DNA of 23,280 nt. Source: CAZOEL01 sp964578835 (lineage in GTDB: Bacteria; Desulfobacterota; Syntrophobacteria; Syntrophobacterales; Syntrophobacteraceae). Below are positions 7,934 to 15,955 of the stretch, piece by piece; the first letter of the stretch is position 1; every line of letters starts with the position of its first letter. The stretch spans positions 1 through 23,280 of the forward strand of contig CAZOEL010000094.1 of the NCBI GenBank assembly GCA_964578835.1, given 5' to 3'. A program made the translations under genes and the position numbers. The notes below the pieces were generated by a model. That model saw only the letters and a list, made by a program, of their open reading frames with translations, made no database searches and had not been told where the DNA came from.

Positions 7934-8404
7934 TCAACCTGGAATGTCATATTTCACTTCAGACCGTCTCTGAAGCCGACGCCATACAAAAAGGTACGCA
8001 ACTATTCCCATCAGCCCGAGATCTCGGTAGAAAGCAATTCTCAGGCTGTCGCGGGCGTGAATCTCTTCGCTCGAAAAGCAACCACAGTCCACATCCATGT
8101 TGCTGAGAATAGCGTAGCCGAGGAGGACAAGGAATATTGCCAGAAGCCCCGAGATGAGCTTGAGGCTTCCCTTGATGTTGAATGCAAGTCCAAGTCCCGC
8201 CACAAATTCAAGGGCGGGGAGTCCTAGGGCCACTGGGACCAGCAAAGGCTCCGGGACGAGATCCCAGCCGGAGATTGTACGAGCGAAGGCTCGTGGGGCG
8301 AGCAGCTTTGCTCCACCAGCCCACAGGAAAATTCCCCCGAGAAATACTTGCGCCGCTCGGTATAAGTGAGGAGAATGAAGGAAAAAGCGCTTCAGAGCAG
8401 ACAT
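7934..8404 (-). CDS. MauE/DoxX-like membrane protein
   Basis: A 156-residue membrane protein with four hydrophobic segments, at about 18-35, 54-75, 81-100 and 128-141. Between segments 3 and 4 lies D106-CGCF, a hallmark of MauE-type members of the DoxX family. In the methylamine system MauE is linked to disulfide formation in partner proteins. Here the adjacent downstream gene encodes an exported rhodanese, so a role in periplasmic thiol or sulfur redox is inferred. AGGGAG with a 6-base spacer supports ATG at 8404. Length and topology are normal for the family. Confidence 0.82.
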   Translation of the reverse strand: MSALKRFFLHSPHLYRAAQVFLGGIFLWAGGAKLLAPRAFARTISGWDLVPEPLLVPVALGLPALEFVAGLGLAFNIKGSLKLISGLLAIFLVLLGYAILSNMDVDCGCFSSEEIHARDSLRIAFYRDLGLMGIVAYLFVWRRLQRRSEVKYDIPG

Positions 8405-8794
8405 GGTAAACTCCCTTTGGAATTCTTCGCAATCGCTGGATGGAGCGGCATGATTACGGCTTGAAGAAACGGAGATAGAATGGTCGGCTTTAGAAGCTAA
8501 GTCAAATCGGTTAATTCGATATGTTTACGGCCTTTGTATAGCCAAACTCAATGAAAGCTCACACTATCCTTTACAGCCTCCATGCTATCGGCGCCCTCCG
8601 GTTCCCAATCCCTTCAAAATAGGTTATTTATTATCGATATCGGTATCTTCTGTTCATTTCCCTGTGGCTACTCCCCTGGACTTTCTTCAGGCGCGGTTAT
8701 GCATGAGAACTGCAGGCGCAGCCGGTCTTTCTTTTCGAATACAAGATGGTTGTAAGGGAGACCTCGGGGACCATGGGATAATTGGAGGATTAGG
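8405..8794. other. Intergenic region between divergent MauE-like and sbcD-like genes
   Basis: About 390 bp with stops in all useful frames. It should hold the promoters of both divergent transcription units. An AT-rich stretch around 8620-8650 contains TTATCGATATCGGTAT. I could not assign a confident promoter pair, riboswitch or small RNA here. The right end carries GGAGG at 8784-8788 serving the GTG start at 8795. Confidence 0.6.
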
Positions 8795-9871
8795 GTGATT
8801 TCAGCTCCTTTCATGCTTTTATCGGACCCCCATTTTCACGCGTTCAAGGCCCACAGCAAGCTTGTCGATGGGGTTAATTCAAGGCTTTTCGATGTGCTTT
8901 CGGTCTGCAACCAGGCTCTTGATGCGGCTTTGCGCAACGGGGTCGAGCTTATGCTGATTGCAGGCGATATTTTCCATGTCAGGGGACAGATCAAACCGTC
9001 CATCTTCAATATGGCGGCTGATTGGCTTCACAATGTGTTGGAGGCTGGGATCGACGTTGCCCTCATCTCTGGAAATCACGACATGGAATCGTTTCGTAAC
9101 GGGGCGAGCTCAGTTCACTCTCTTGCATATATTGCCGGAAACGTGAGGAAGACCGGCCGTAGACGAAACGTTGCCGTTCTTACGGACGAAAAGCCTTTGC
9201 TGCGCACTCGAAGCGGTATGAAAGTGATTGGGATTCCATATACTTACGATCATGAAAAATTCAAAGCTTCGTTCTCCGAGCTTTCCATGAGACATGAACC
9301 GGACATTGCGCTCATTCATCAAGGAATCGACGATTTCGATTTCGAAGGGGCTCCCTCCACGGGATTATCCGCCGGCTTCCTGCTCGAGGAGAGTGGTGGT
9401 CTCATTGCCTCTGGGCATTATCACAAGCCCGGGCGGAGAGATCGTGTGATCAATGTCGGAGCGCCTTTGCAGCACAGAGTGAGCGATCGGGGACAGGATA
9501 GGGGCTGTTGGATTGTCAGCGCCGGCGGCGAGGTGCGATTTCATGCCCTCGATGCGCCTCGTTTCGTATCAATCGATATGAAGGACGGCTTTGATAGCAG
9601 TGAGGATGTGGAAGGCAATTTCATTCACATCAAGGCTACCAGCCTGGAGGCTGCTCGAGAGGGACGGGAGGAGGCGCTGCGTCGCGGCGCGGCAAGCGTG
9701 CAGGCATACGTCGAGAGGATTTATCAGGCGAACAAGTCCGAAACCGTTCAGATTGAGAGTCCACGGAGCATGCTGAAGAATTTTACTGGCATGTTTGAAA
9801 AGTACAGATCGAGGCAGGATGCCATTCTAAGAGCTTTCGACAAGCTCAGGATCTCAGAGCGTGAAGCATGA
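8795..9871 (+). CDS. SbcD/Mre11-like nuclease subunit (compact, gp47-like)
   Basis: A 358-residue metallophosphoesterase, the nuclease partner of the SbcC-like ATPase encoded next. All phosphoesterase motifs are visible: SDPHFH (D11, H13), AGDIFH (G57, D58), GNHD (93-96), H175 in ALIHQG and GHYH (207-210). These bind the two Mn ions that cut DNA ends or hairpins. A C-terminal cap region follows. The start is GTG with GGAGG and a 6-base spacer. The stop overlaps the next ATG in ATGA, indicating coupled translation of a two-subunit complex. Length is near that of T4 gp47-type proteins and shorter than E. coli SbcD. Confidence 0.88.
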   Translation: MISAPFMLLSDPHFHAFKAHSKLVDGVNSRLFDVLSVCNQALDAALRNGVELMLIAGDIFHVRGQIKPSIFNMAADWLHNVLEAGIDVALISGNHDMESFRNGASSVHSLAYIAGNVRKTGRRRNVAVLTDEKPLLRTRSGMKVIGIPYTYDHEKFKASFSELSMRHEPDIALIHQGIDDFDFEGAPSTGLSAGFLLEESGGLIASGHYHKPGRRDRVINVGAPLQHRVSDRGQDRGCWIVSAGGEVRFHALDAPRFVSIDMKDGFDSSEDVEGNFIHIKATSLEAAREGREEALRRGAASVQAYVERIYQANKSETVQIESPRSMLKNFTGMFEKYRSRQDAILRAFDKLRISEREA

Positions 9872-11994
9872 AGCTAAGGCGATTGAAAATAAGGAACTTC
9901 CTCGGAATTGCCGAAGCCGATCTAAGCTTTGATAGAAAAGGTTTGGTGCTGATTGGCGGCGTAAATCACGACAGCCCTGTCGCAAGCAGCAACGGATCTG
10001 GAAAAAGCTCCATCTATGAGGCCATCTATTATGCGCTCTACGGCAAGACGAAACGGGGAGTTTCGGGCGATGAGGTAATCAATCAGAGCGCCGGGCGCAA
10101 CTGCCGCGTGGAGCTTGAATTCGATGACTACCTGGTGGCTCGCGCGCGAAAGGACGAGGAGTATGGCACAGCCTTGAAGCTTTTTCAGGCGAAGGACGGA
10201 GGTTGGAGCGATATAACAAAAGGAACGATGAAAGACACACAGGACGTTCTCGAAAAGAGCGTTGGAATGTCGGATCTCACTTTCAACAAGGTTTGCTATT
10301 TCGGGCAAGGCGATCTCAAGCCCTTTGCCTCTCTATCGGATGCCGAATTGAAGCAGGTTTTCGAACAGGCTCTGAATTTGAGCTTCATCTCCGACTACCA
10401 CTCGGCGGCAAAGTCCGAGATCGAAACAAGCAAGCGGCAATTGGATGCATTGCGCCACGATATGGAACGTCAGATTTGGGAACAGAAGGCTGAGGCGGAA
10501 AAGGCGGATGTGCTCGCCGCTACGCTTGCCGACCTGGATAGCAGGTCGGAGCTCGAAAAGAGAAGAACCTGGGAGGAAATAGAGCAGGAAGAGTCGACGT
10601 TGATCCGATTGAAGGAGAATTTGCGAGAGGCTCAGACTACATTCGACTCGCTTGCCGAGCGCTTTGCTCAGGTGCAGGAAGAGCTTGCCGAGCTGAAAAA
10701 GAGTGGCGTGACTATGGCCGTTGAGAAGGAATCCGTCGTGGCGGAGCTTGCCAGAGTTGAAGCCTTGGAAGAGATGGATCGAATAAGATTGGCCAGGACG
10801 CTGAGCGAAGCGGATGGAGCGTCCTCCAAGGAAGGGCAGCCATGCGGGGAATGTGGGAGGATCTTCACCGAGGCGGATCTTGCTCAGTTGCGTAACGGTC
10901 TGCGCTTAAAGGCGGAGCGCATTGAACGCGAGATGGAGAACAGGATTCTTGAAAGGCTGGCTGTTCAGGATAGGCTGGTTGGGATAATAGAGGGCGAAAA
11001 AGGGCTTCACGAGAAATTGCGAGCCAAAGAGGAGATCCTCGCTAAGATCAATCCCGATGCCCAAAAGGTTAAGACGGAAGGTTTCCGAAAGCTAGTCGAG
11101 CTCTCATCCTCCAGAATCGCCAGGCTCGGGAGCGCCCTGGAGGCGCTCAGCTTGCAGGCGAGTACGGAAGTGTATCGAAGAGAGCGTGAAAGGTGCTTGA
11201 GCCGTATCGAGGCAGCCGCCGTTCGTCTCGATACGCTTCAAAAAGAACAAAAGGAAATTGAAGATGAAATGGAGGCCTATTCGTTGATCGAGGAGATTTT
11301 CAGCAACACCGGGATGAAGTCTTATATATTCGATTCCGTCACCCCGGAGCTGAATCGGCTCATAAACGGTTATCTATCCTACCTCAGCCCGGATATAAAC
11401 GTTGAAATCTCAACGGTTACTCGGTTGAAAGGCAAAAGGGAGCGTTTTCGTGAGAAGTTCGCCGTCAACGTATGGAGCCTCAACGGCGCTGCATCTTATG
11501 AGGGGAGCTCGGATGGCGAAAAACAGCTCATAAATCTCGCTATTGCATTGGCTTTTAACAGTCTTTGCAGGACATTGATAAGAAGACCGGTGAACTTTCT
11601 CTGGATGGATGAGCCTTTCGAGTCTCTCGATGAATACAGTGCGGAGCGAGCCGTGGAGATCTGTAAAGAATTTTCTTCTCAGGTTGATAACCTCTTCGTC
11701 ATCTCGCATAATCCTGCGATCAGCGATCTCGTCACAGACCGAATTGTTGTAGAAAAGCGAAACGGCGCCGCTGCTTTACATCTTCCCCTCTCTTTGCAGC
11801 AGCCAGGCCGTCGTCCAGCAGAGCAGAGCCCATATGAAACCCGCCATCCAACCCGCCAGCACATCCGTCGGATAATGGGCGCCCAAATAGATTCGACTGA
11901 TTCCCACAAGAAGTGTCAGAAGCAGTCCCGTGCCAAAAAAGTACGCCTTCATCAAACGCTTGGGCTCGACCCTTGCCAGGAGAGCCGAAAGTGA
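9868..11994 (+). CDS. SbcC/Rad50-like SMC-type ATPase (gp46-like) with run-on C-terminus
   Basis: A 708-residue ATPase partner of the SbcD-like nuclease. The N-terminal Walker A is SSNGSGKSS near 40-48, followed by a coiled coil from about 185. A zinc hook CGEC is at C326/C329, with a returning coiled coil to about 480. The C-terminal ATPase lobe has signature SSDGEKQ at 547-553, Walker B LWMDEP with D581/E582, D-loop ESLDE and H-loop SHN. The coils are much shorter than in E. coli SbcC and resemble phage gp46-type proteins. The recognisable domain ends near DRIVVEKRNGAAA (about 636). The last 72 residues are a low-plausibility, Arg/Gln/His-rich tail read antisense through the PAP2 gene. Confidence 0.88.
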   Translation: MKLRRLKIRNFLGIAEADLSFDRKGLVLIGGVNHDSPVASSNGSGKSSIYEAIYYALYGKTKRGVSGDEVINQSAGRNCRVELEFDDYLVARARKDEEYGTALKLFQAKDGGWSDITKGTMKDTQDVLEKSVGMSDLTFNKVCYFGQGDLKPFASLSDAELKQVFEQALNLSFISDYHSAAKSEIETSKRQLDALRHDMERQIWEQKAEAEKADVLAATLADLDSRSELEKRRTWEEIEQEESTLIRLKENLREAQTTFDSLAERFAQVQEELAELKKSGVTMAVEKESVVAELARVEALEEMDRIRLARTLSEADGASSKEGQPCGECGRIFTEADLAQLRNGLRLKAERIEREMENRILERLAVQDRLVGIIEGEKGLHEKLRAKEEILAKINPDAQKVKTEGFRKLVELSSSRIARLGSALEALSLQASTEVYRRERERCLSRIEAAAVRLDTLQKEQKEIEDEMEAYSLIEEIFSNTGMKSYIFDSVTPELNRLINGYLSYLSPDINVEISTVTRLKGKRERFREKFAVNVWSLNGAASYEGSSDGEKQLINLAIALAFNSLCRTLIRRPVNFLWMDEPFESLDEYSAERAVEICKEFSSQVDNLFVISHNPAISDLVTDRIVVEKRNGAAALHLPLSLQQPGRRPAEQSPYETRHPTRQHIRRIMGAQIDSTDSHKKCQKQSRAKKVRLHQTLGLDPCQESRK

Positions 11995-12447
11995 GAGGTA
12001 TACGACGGCGGAAACCATGGCGTGACCGCTTGGAAAGCTCCACGAGGTGATGAGAAGCTCGCATGGAATATCCGGCCTCTCTCTGGCGTAGACGCTCTTC
12101 AGCCACGTGCTCAGCAGCATTCCACCGGTTGTCGAGACGAGCACGAGGAGCGTTGCGCCGCGTTTTCTTTGTAGCAGCAGAAAGCCCGAGGCTACAAAGG
12201 TGATGATCGCCAGAACGGAATAGCTTCCCAGCGCGGTGATGTCCCTGGCTGCATGAGGCAGCCAGTACGGTCCCCGATATGTTTTGGGGTCGGCGGGATC
12301 TCTCATGATTTGTACGAGCCGGTTATCGAGAGACATGGTTCTTCTCTCCGTCACTTCGTCAGCCAGTTCGATAAAGCCCCAGAGGCCGGCAGCTATTATG
12401 AGTCCGGTCAAAATCAACGTCAGTTCGTAGCGCGTTACTCTTTTCAT
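11776..12447 (-). CDS. PAP2-family membrane phosphatase
   Basis: A 223-residue integral membrane phosphatase of the PAP2/PgpB/BacA-like superfamily, probably dephosphorylating lipid phosphates or undecaprenyl pyrophosphate at the membrane. The three signature motifs are intact: KSVYARERP (K-x6-RP), FPSGH, and SRIYLGAHYPTD (SR-x5-H-x3-D). Several hydrophobic helices surround them. I chose the internal ATG at 12447 (MKRVTRYE) because nothing resembling a Shine-Dalgarno precedes the ATG at 12480; GGGATGG near 12447 is only moderate support. The third catalytic motif lies in the 219 bp overlapped by the convergent SbcC frame, so this strand is surely the functional one in that stretch. Confidence 0.88.
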   Translation of the reverse strand: MKRVTRYELTLILTGLIIAAGLWGFIELADEVTERRTMSLDNRLVQIMRDPADPKTYRGPYWLPHAARDITALGSYSVLAIITFVASGFLLLQRKRGATLLVLVSTTGGMLLSTWLKSVYARERPDIPCELLITSWSFPSGHAMVSAVVYLSLSALLARVEPKRLMKAYFFGTGLLLTLLVGISRIYLGAHYPTDVLAGWMAGFIWALLCWTTAWLLQREGKM

Positions 12448-12893
12448 ATGCCATCCCAGTCTAGAGGGTTTTCCCCACATCGTTTGTTCGGGTCGAACAG
12501 GCTTACTCTCCCATTAGAGGCCAGGGTAGGGAAGCTGGAGCTTCTCCCCTTCCCCTTCTTCCTCAGGGATAGAGAGCCTGCTCAACCTGGAGAAACGAGG
12601 AAAGACTACATGAAAGATCGTAGCGGTTTTTGCATATGCTCAGCCAATCATTATCTTATTTGCAGAAAACACCAACCTCCGATAATATGAAGAGCTTGGT
12701 GGGAATGTCCACCGGGCTCTTCTCCCATTAGCTTCTTCGCGCGATGCTCGAGATCTCTTCTACCGATGGTTTTGTCGATCCTCAAACAAAAGGTATGAAG
12801 AATTTTTCTCCTGACCGGAGGATCGCACTATTTCTAACCCTTCCCAAAGATACGATACTCATCTTATTTTGTATTTGTGAGCCAGTGATTAAA
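12448..12893. other. Intergenic region with hairpins
   Basis: About 445 bp between the PAP2 gene and the next plus-strand gene. The frame of the downstream gene stays open back to 12744, but that extension has no ribosome binding site and looks non-coding. The region holds the strong hairpin at 12689-12722 and a weaker inverted pair CGATCCTC/GAGGATCG at 12776-12783 and 12818-12825. No other feature was seen. Confidence 0.6.
12689..12722 (+). promoter_or_regulatory. 14-bp stem hairpin, terminator-like or leader structure
   Basis: Arms GAAGAGCTTGGTGG (12689-12702) and CCACCGGGCTCTTC (12709-12722) pair along 14 positions. Two of these are G-U wobbles in a plus-strand transcript, and the loop is GAATGT. 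No T-run follows on either strand, so it is not a standard intrinsic terminator. It sits about 170 bp upstream of the winged-helix-like gene and could be a leader element. Confidence 0.5.
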
Positions 12894-13418
12894 ATGAGCA
12901 GGGAGATTCGGCGGAGCATGGCGGCTATCGCTTACAAAATTGGAGATTATGGACTACCTTCTATGGTTACAGACTCTTTTGTCGCAAAAGTGCTAAATTT
13001 AATTGAAAGCGGGTGTATGGCGCGAATGTCGGGAGATGCCTTCAAGACTTTGCTGGTTAATAAGATCCAAGGCTACTCGCACCAGATTCCGATGTTGGAA
13101 GAGGATGTCTCCCCACTTTTCCTGAATCTTACGGAGTTGATGATAACGGGGACTTTTGCCAAGATCCCTCCCGATGCCTTCAAAGTGTATCTAATCCTTG
13201 CGATCTATGGCAAAGTCGCTGGAATGCGAGATCAAACCAATAAATTGTTGGAGTTGACGGGTATAGACGCATCTATCAAGTTGGAGAAGGCGCTGGAAGA
13301 TCTGCAGACGATGGGCCTTATTTTCTCCGTTGATGAGCCCGTGGTGAAGAGAGTGAAGCCTGACGCCGCGCAGCATGGCTTGGATTTTCAGATGAAGCCC
13401 GTGCTGGACAAAGCTTGA
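12894..13418 (+). CDS. Putative winged-helix DNA-binding protein with internal duplication
   Basis: A 174-residue protein of no family I can name. Residues 33-66 and 77-110 look like two copies of one segment; both carry an aromatic/hydrophobic helix, then DAFK (GDAFKTLLVNKIQGY versus PDAFKVYLILAIYGK). After the second copy, TNKLLELTGIDASIKLEKALEDL (112-137) followed by TMGLI reads like a helix-turn-helix plus wing, as in replication-initiator or DnaD-type N-terminal domains. This suggests DNA binding; it is inference from the pattern. The start is uncertain. ATG 12894 has no clear Shine-Dalgarno, ATG 12918 has only GGAG very close, and the frame is open back to 12744. The PxxKW gene follows on the same strand. 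Confidence 0.6.
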   Translation: MSREIRRSMAAIAYKIGDYGLPSMVTDSFVAKVLNLIESGCMARMSGDAFKTLLVNKIQGYSHQIPMLEEDVSPLFLNLTELMITGTFAKIPPDAFKVYLILAIYGKVAGMRDQTNKLLELTGIDASIKLEKALEDLQTMGLIFSVDEPVVKRVKPDAAQHGLDFQMKPVLDKA

Positions 13419-13543
13419 TTCCTGCGTTGACGTCGCGAGCTTTTGTCAGGATGTTGTCTCGAGGAAGTTTGAAGCAGCTGTTTGAGAGAGGCGAAAGGCC
13501 TAACCCCCAGACGGCATTTGAAATCAACCATGGAGGTGGAATG

Positions 13544-13747
13544 ATGAGTGATGTTGAAAAAAAGCCCATAGTGGATAAATGCGTTGGATGTGAAAACATT
13601 GAGGACGATAAATGCCGCATCTGGGCTTCGCCGGCCGCCAAATGGAGAATCGGAGTGTGCCCCTCGGCCACTCATGTGAAGGCGGCGGTAAAAGAGACTG
13701 AGCAAAAGGTGCGGGTCGGTCAGCAGAAGCAAAAGAAAACAAGGTGA
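13544..13747 (+). CDS. PxxKW-family cysteine-rich small protein
   Basis: A 67-residue protein with the family pattern CVGC...C...PAAKW...C. The cysteines are spaced C-x2-C-x7-C-x12-C, and the diagnostic PxxKW is seen as SPAAKWRIG. This small family is known from Desulfobacterota; its function is unknown, and the four cysteines suggest metal binding. A Lys/Gln-rich basic tail ends the protein. ATG 13544 was chosen over the adjacent ATG 13541 because GGAGG lies 7 bases upstream; the frame extends further back to 13415, but that stretch is not protein-like. A bidirectional terminator follows. Confidence 0.83.
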   Translation: MSDVEKKPIVDKCVGCENIEDDKCRIWASPAAKWRIGVCPSATHVKAAVKETEQKVRVGQQKQKKTR

Positions 13748-13769
13748 AGCCGGGCCCGCTTTAGCGGTG

Positions 13770-13806
13770 CGAAAAAAAAAGCCGGCTGAAGGGCCGGCTG
13801 TCTCTT
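13770..13806. terminator. Bidirectional rho-independent terminator
   Basis: A 7-bp stem AGCCGGC/GCCGGCT (13780-13786 and 13793-13799) with loop TGAAGG is preceded by nine A bases and followed by a T-rich stretch (GTCTCTTTTT). It therefore works on both strands. It lies between the convergent PxxKW gene and the minus-strand FKBP gene and should end both transcripts. Confidence 0.9.
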
Positions 13807-13878
13807 TTTCAAGAAAATGGTCGTTACGGAAAAGAAGATGTGGAGAGCCGATTCTTGTGGGTTCCCATTCCTTGTGAT

Positions 13879-14307
13879 TCAGAGGACTTCCTGTATTTCC
13901 ACGTCGAAAGTCAATTCCTGGCCTGCAAGGGGATGATTGAAGTCAAGTATGATTTCATCTCCATCCAGACTTTTGACGGACGCAAGAATCTGATCGCCTC
14001 TGCTTGTCTGCAGCGCCACCACTTCTCCGGGCTTCACGTCGAAATCCTTCGGGAGCTCCGAGCGCGCAAAGCTCTGCTCCAGACGATCGTCCCTTTCACC
14101 ATAGGCTTCCTCCGGGCTCAACGTGAAGGTCTTTGTCTCGTTGGGCGACATGCCCATTATAGCCTCTTCAAACCCTTTCATGATTTTGCCCGAGCCGACT
14201 TCGATCTCCACCTCCTGGCACTCTCCGGGCCGACCTGTTGTATCCGCCTCTTCCAGTCTGCCCTTATAGCATAGTTTAACAACGCTTCCCGATTCGACTT
14301 TCTTCAT
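13879..14307 (-). CDS. SlyD-like FKBP-type peptidyl-prolyl isomerase
   Basis: A 142-residue prolyl isomerase/chaperone of the SlyD subfamily. The FKBP part (about 1-70 and 120-142) contains VGSGKIMKGFEEAIMGM and the conserved end LDFNHPLAGQELTFDVEI. The insert-in-flap segment of about 50 residues sits between, giving SlyD architecture. The His/Cys-rich metal-binding tail of E. coli SlyD is missing. CAGGAG with a 6-base spacer supports the start at 14307, not the ATG 48 bases upstream. It lies 76 bp downstream of the DksA-BON gene on the same strand and ends before the shared terminator. Confidence 0.92.
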   Translation of the reverse strand: MKKVESGSVVKLCYKGRLEEADTTGRPGECQEVEIEVGSGKIMKGFEEAIMGMSPNETKTFTLSPEEAYGERDDRLEQSFARSELPKDFDVKPGEVVALQTSRGDQILASVKSLDGDEIILDFNHPLAGQELTFDVEIQEVL

Positions 14308-14383
14308 ATTCCACTCCTGAGTCGCACAATCCGTGGGATTGTATGACTTCTCCATTCAAAATGCCTGATCCTGACGCCGGCGC

Positions 14384-15079
14384 TTAGTTCATTGGAACAT
14401 AATCAGCGGTCTGCGGAAAAGGGATGGAAGTGGGGATATGGCTGCTTCCATCAAGCGGAAACGCTTCGACTTCCATCAGATCCACGACCGCTTCGAATCC
14501 CATATCGTCAGTGACTGTTTGGAGAATCAACTGCCGGTCCGTTTCGGAGCCGATGGAGCCTTCCAGGTATATCACTCCGTTGAGCGCCGTAATCTTGACC
14601 GAGAGCTCTTCGGCTTCAAAATGTCTCCCGAGGCTTGCTTTGATCACCTTGATCAGTTCTTCGCCACTCAACCCACGATACTCATCGGGCAGTCTTGCTG
14701 AACTGATCACACCAGCGGGCGGAGACAATCCGTCGTGTCTTTTCTCGTTTTCTCGCGCGCAATCAATGCATTGACGGGTCCAGGGAACGGCTTCCAACCT
14801 CTTCACTGCTATATCGTCGCCGCATGACTCGCAGACGCCGTATTCACCCACCGCCATTTTCCAGAGAGCCAGATCGATCAGCTCGATTCTCTGCCGTCCG
14901 TCATTTCCCATCCGGTCGTAAGGATTTGAGATAATCGACTTCTGCACGCCCTCTTCGACTTCAATCTCGTGCTCGTTCAGGTTGCGAAGAGCGGAGGTCA
15001 ACATTTGGATCCGGTCGAGGATTTCTGCTCTTCCCGCTAGAAGCATATCTTTAAAGAACAGGAGCTCTTTTTTGCTCAT
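14384..15079 (-). CDS. DksA/TraR zinc-finger protein fused to a BON domain
   Basis: A 231-residue fusion. The N-terminal ~115 residues form a DksA/TraR-like coiled coil and zinc finger, with C83-x2-C86 and C104-x2-C107. The coil tip contains NPYDRMG (53-59), with one acidic residue where DksA has two. Residues about 140-205 form a BON domain (LIKVIKAS...VKITALNGVIYLEGSI...), a fold usually found in envelope or periplasmic proteins. There is no signal peptide, so the protein should be cytoplasmic. GGAGG with a 7-base spacer supports ATG 15079. DksA-type proteins bind RNA polymerase; what the BON domain adds is unknown. Confidence 0.85.
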   Translation of the reverse strand: MSKKELLFFKDMLLAGRAEILDRIQMLTSALRNLNEHEIEVEEGVQKSIISNPYDRMGNDGRQRIELIDLALWKMAVGEYGVCESCGDDIAVKRLEAVPWTRQCIDCARENEKRHDGLSPPAGVISSARLPDEYRGLSGEELIKVIKASLGRHFEAEELSVKITALNGVIYLEGSIGSETDRQLILQTVTDDMGFEAVVDLMEVEAFPLDGSSHIPTSIPFPQTADYVPMN

Positions 15080-15546
15080 CTCTATTCCTCCAACGTCTTT
15101 AGGAGAATGAATGTTTAACAATATACAATTCAACGTAAGATCAGTCGCTGGTGAGTTCAAGATATCTTGAAGCTGATTTCAGATAGCATAATAATTTCAA
15201 CTTATAGGATCGCCATGAAGAGAAGAATATGGGTTCCGTGACGAGTTGTTGACACGGGGTGAATGCAGTATGTGGGGCTTGGGGGACAGTAGTCGCGGGC
15301 GTCTTGGGAAGGAGCGCTTATATCAAGGATTGAACGGATGGCGAGACCTCCAGTTTCTGGTTGGGCTCATGGAGATGAGGTTGAAAAGATAAGAGAAAAT
15401 ACAGTTGCGCCAGAGGCAAAATACCTTGTCTCCCCAATTTCATTTCCACAAAGAGCGGATTAGCTTCTGCGAAGAATGTCTTGGGTATTGATTCCTTCCA
15501 TGAGGCAAGCCATTTGGTTGGAGAAGCCAGAAAAGGTGGAATTGCG
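15080..15546. other. Intergenic region upstream of dksA-BON and the Cys-rich gene
   Basis: About 465 bp between divergent genes. The first 100 bp are AT-rich and likely contain the minus-strand promoter; TTGTATATTGTTAA near 15110-15130 on that strand is a possible -10 neighbourhood. The remainder has stops in the useful frames. No RNA gene or repeat was recognised. Confidence 0.55.
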
Positions 15547-15849
15547 ATGAAAACTGTACCTATCCCGAGCCCATCGGCCAATAGCTCCAAAGAGGTGAAA
15601 CGGCAGGTTTTCTGCCGACACTATGAATCCTGCCTGGATGAGGCCATCAAAAGAAATTGGAATGGGTTTTCGTGCGAGAGATGCCCATCCTACGAAGCAA
15701 AGCATCTCGATCAATCAGAATGGCATGAAGACTATAATGCCTGTATGGCGTTGGTCTACTTCGTTTCTTTCTCGAAACTCAAGCTGCAGGTGTGCCATAC
15801 CAATCCAAGCTTCAAGATACGAGGCAGAAAGAAGGGCTCGAGACTTTGA
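15547..15849 (+). CDS. Small cysteine-rich protein of unknown function
   Basis: A 100-residue protein with the core FCRHYESCLDEAI and FSCERCPSYE. Cysteines are at 23, 29, 43, 46 and 66, plus one near the C-terminus. The C-x5-C-x13-C-x2-C spacing suggests a metal or Fe-S site. I believe similar short proteins occur in Desulfobacterota, but I know no function. AGGTGG with a 7-base spacer supports ATG 15547; the frame is open back to 15481 without a ribosome binding site. The last 20 residues are basic. It is convergent with the DUF362 gene, about 106 bp away. Confidence 0.65.
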   Translation: MKTVPIPSPSANSSKEVKRQVFCRHYESCLDEAIKRNWNGFSCERCPSYEAKHLDQSEWHEDYNACMALVYFVSFSKLKLQVCHTNPSFKIRGRKKGSRL

Positions 15850-15955
15850 TCAAGGAGCTAGTCTTGAAGGGCTGTTGAACCGATCCGATTTTGGCCCGTC
15901 CGGATTATCCTCTCCATGGCTCAGCCATGTCCTGCAAGTTCACCCTTGAAGCCTT

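Noticed and set aside
12744..12893. N-terminal extension of the winged-helix-like protein
   Set aside because: No ribosome binding site, and the added 50 residues do not resemble the rest of the protein; treated as open by chance.
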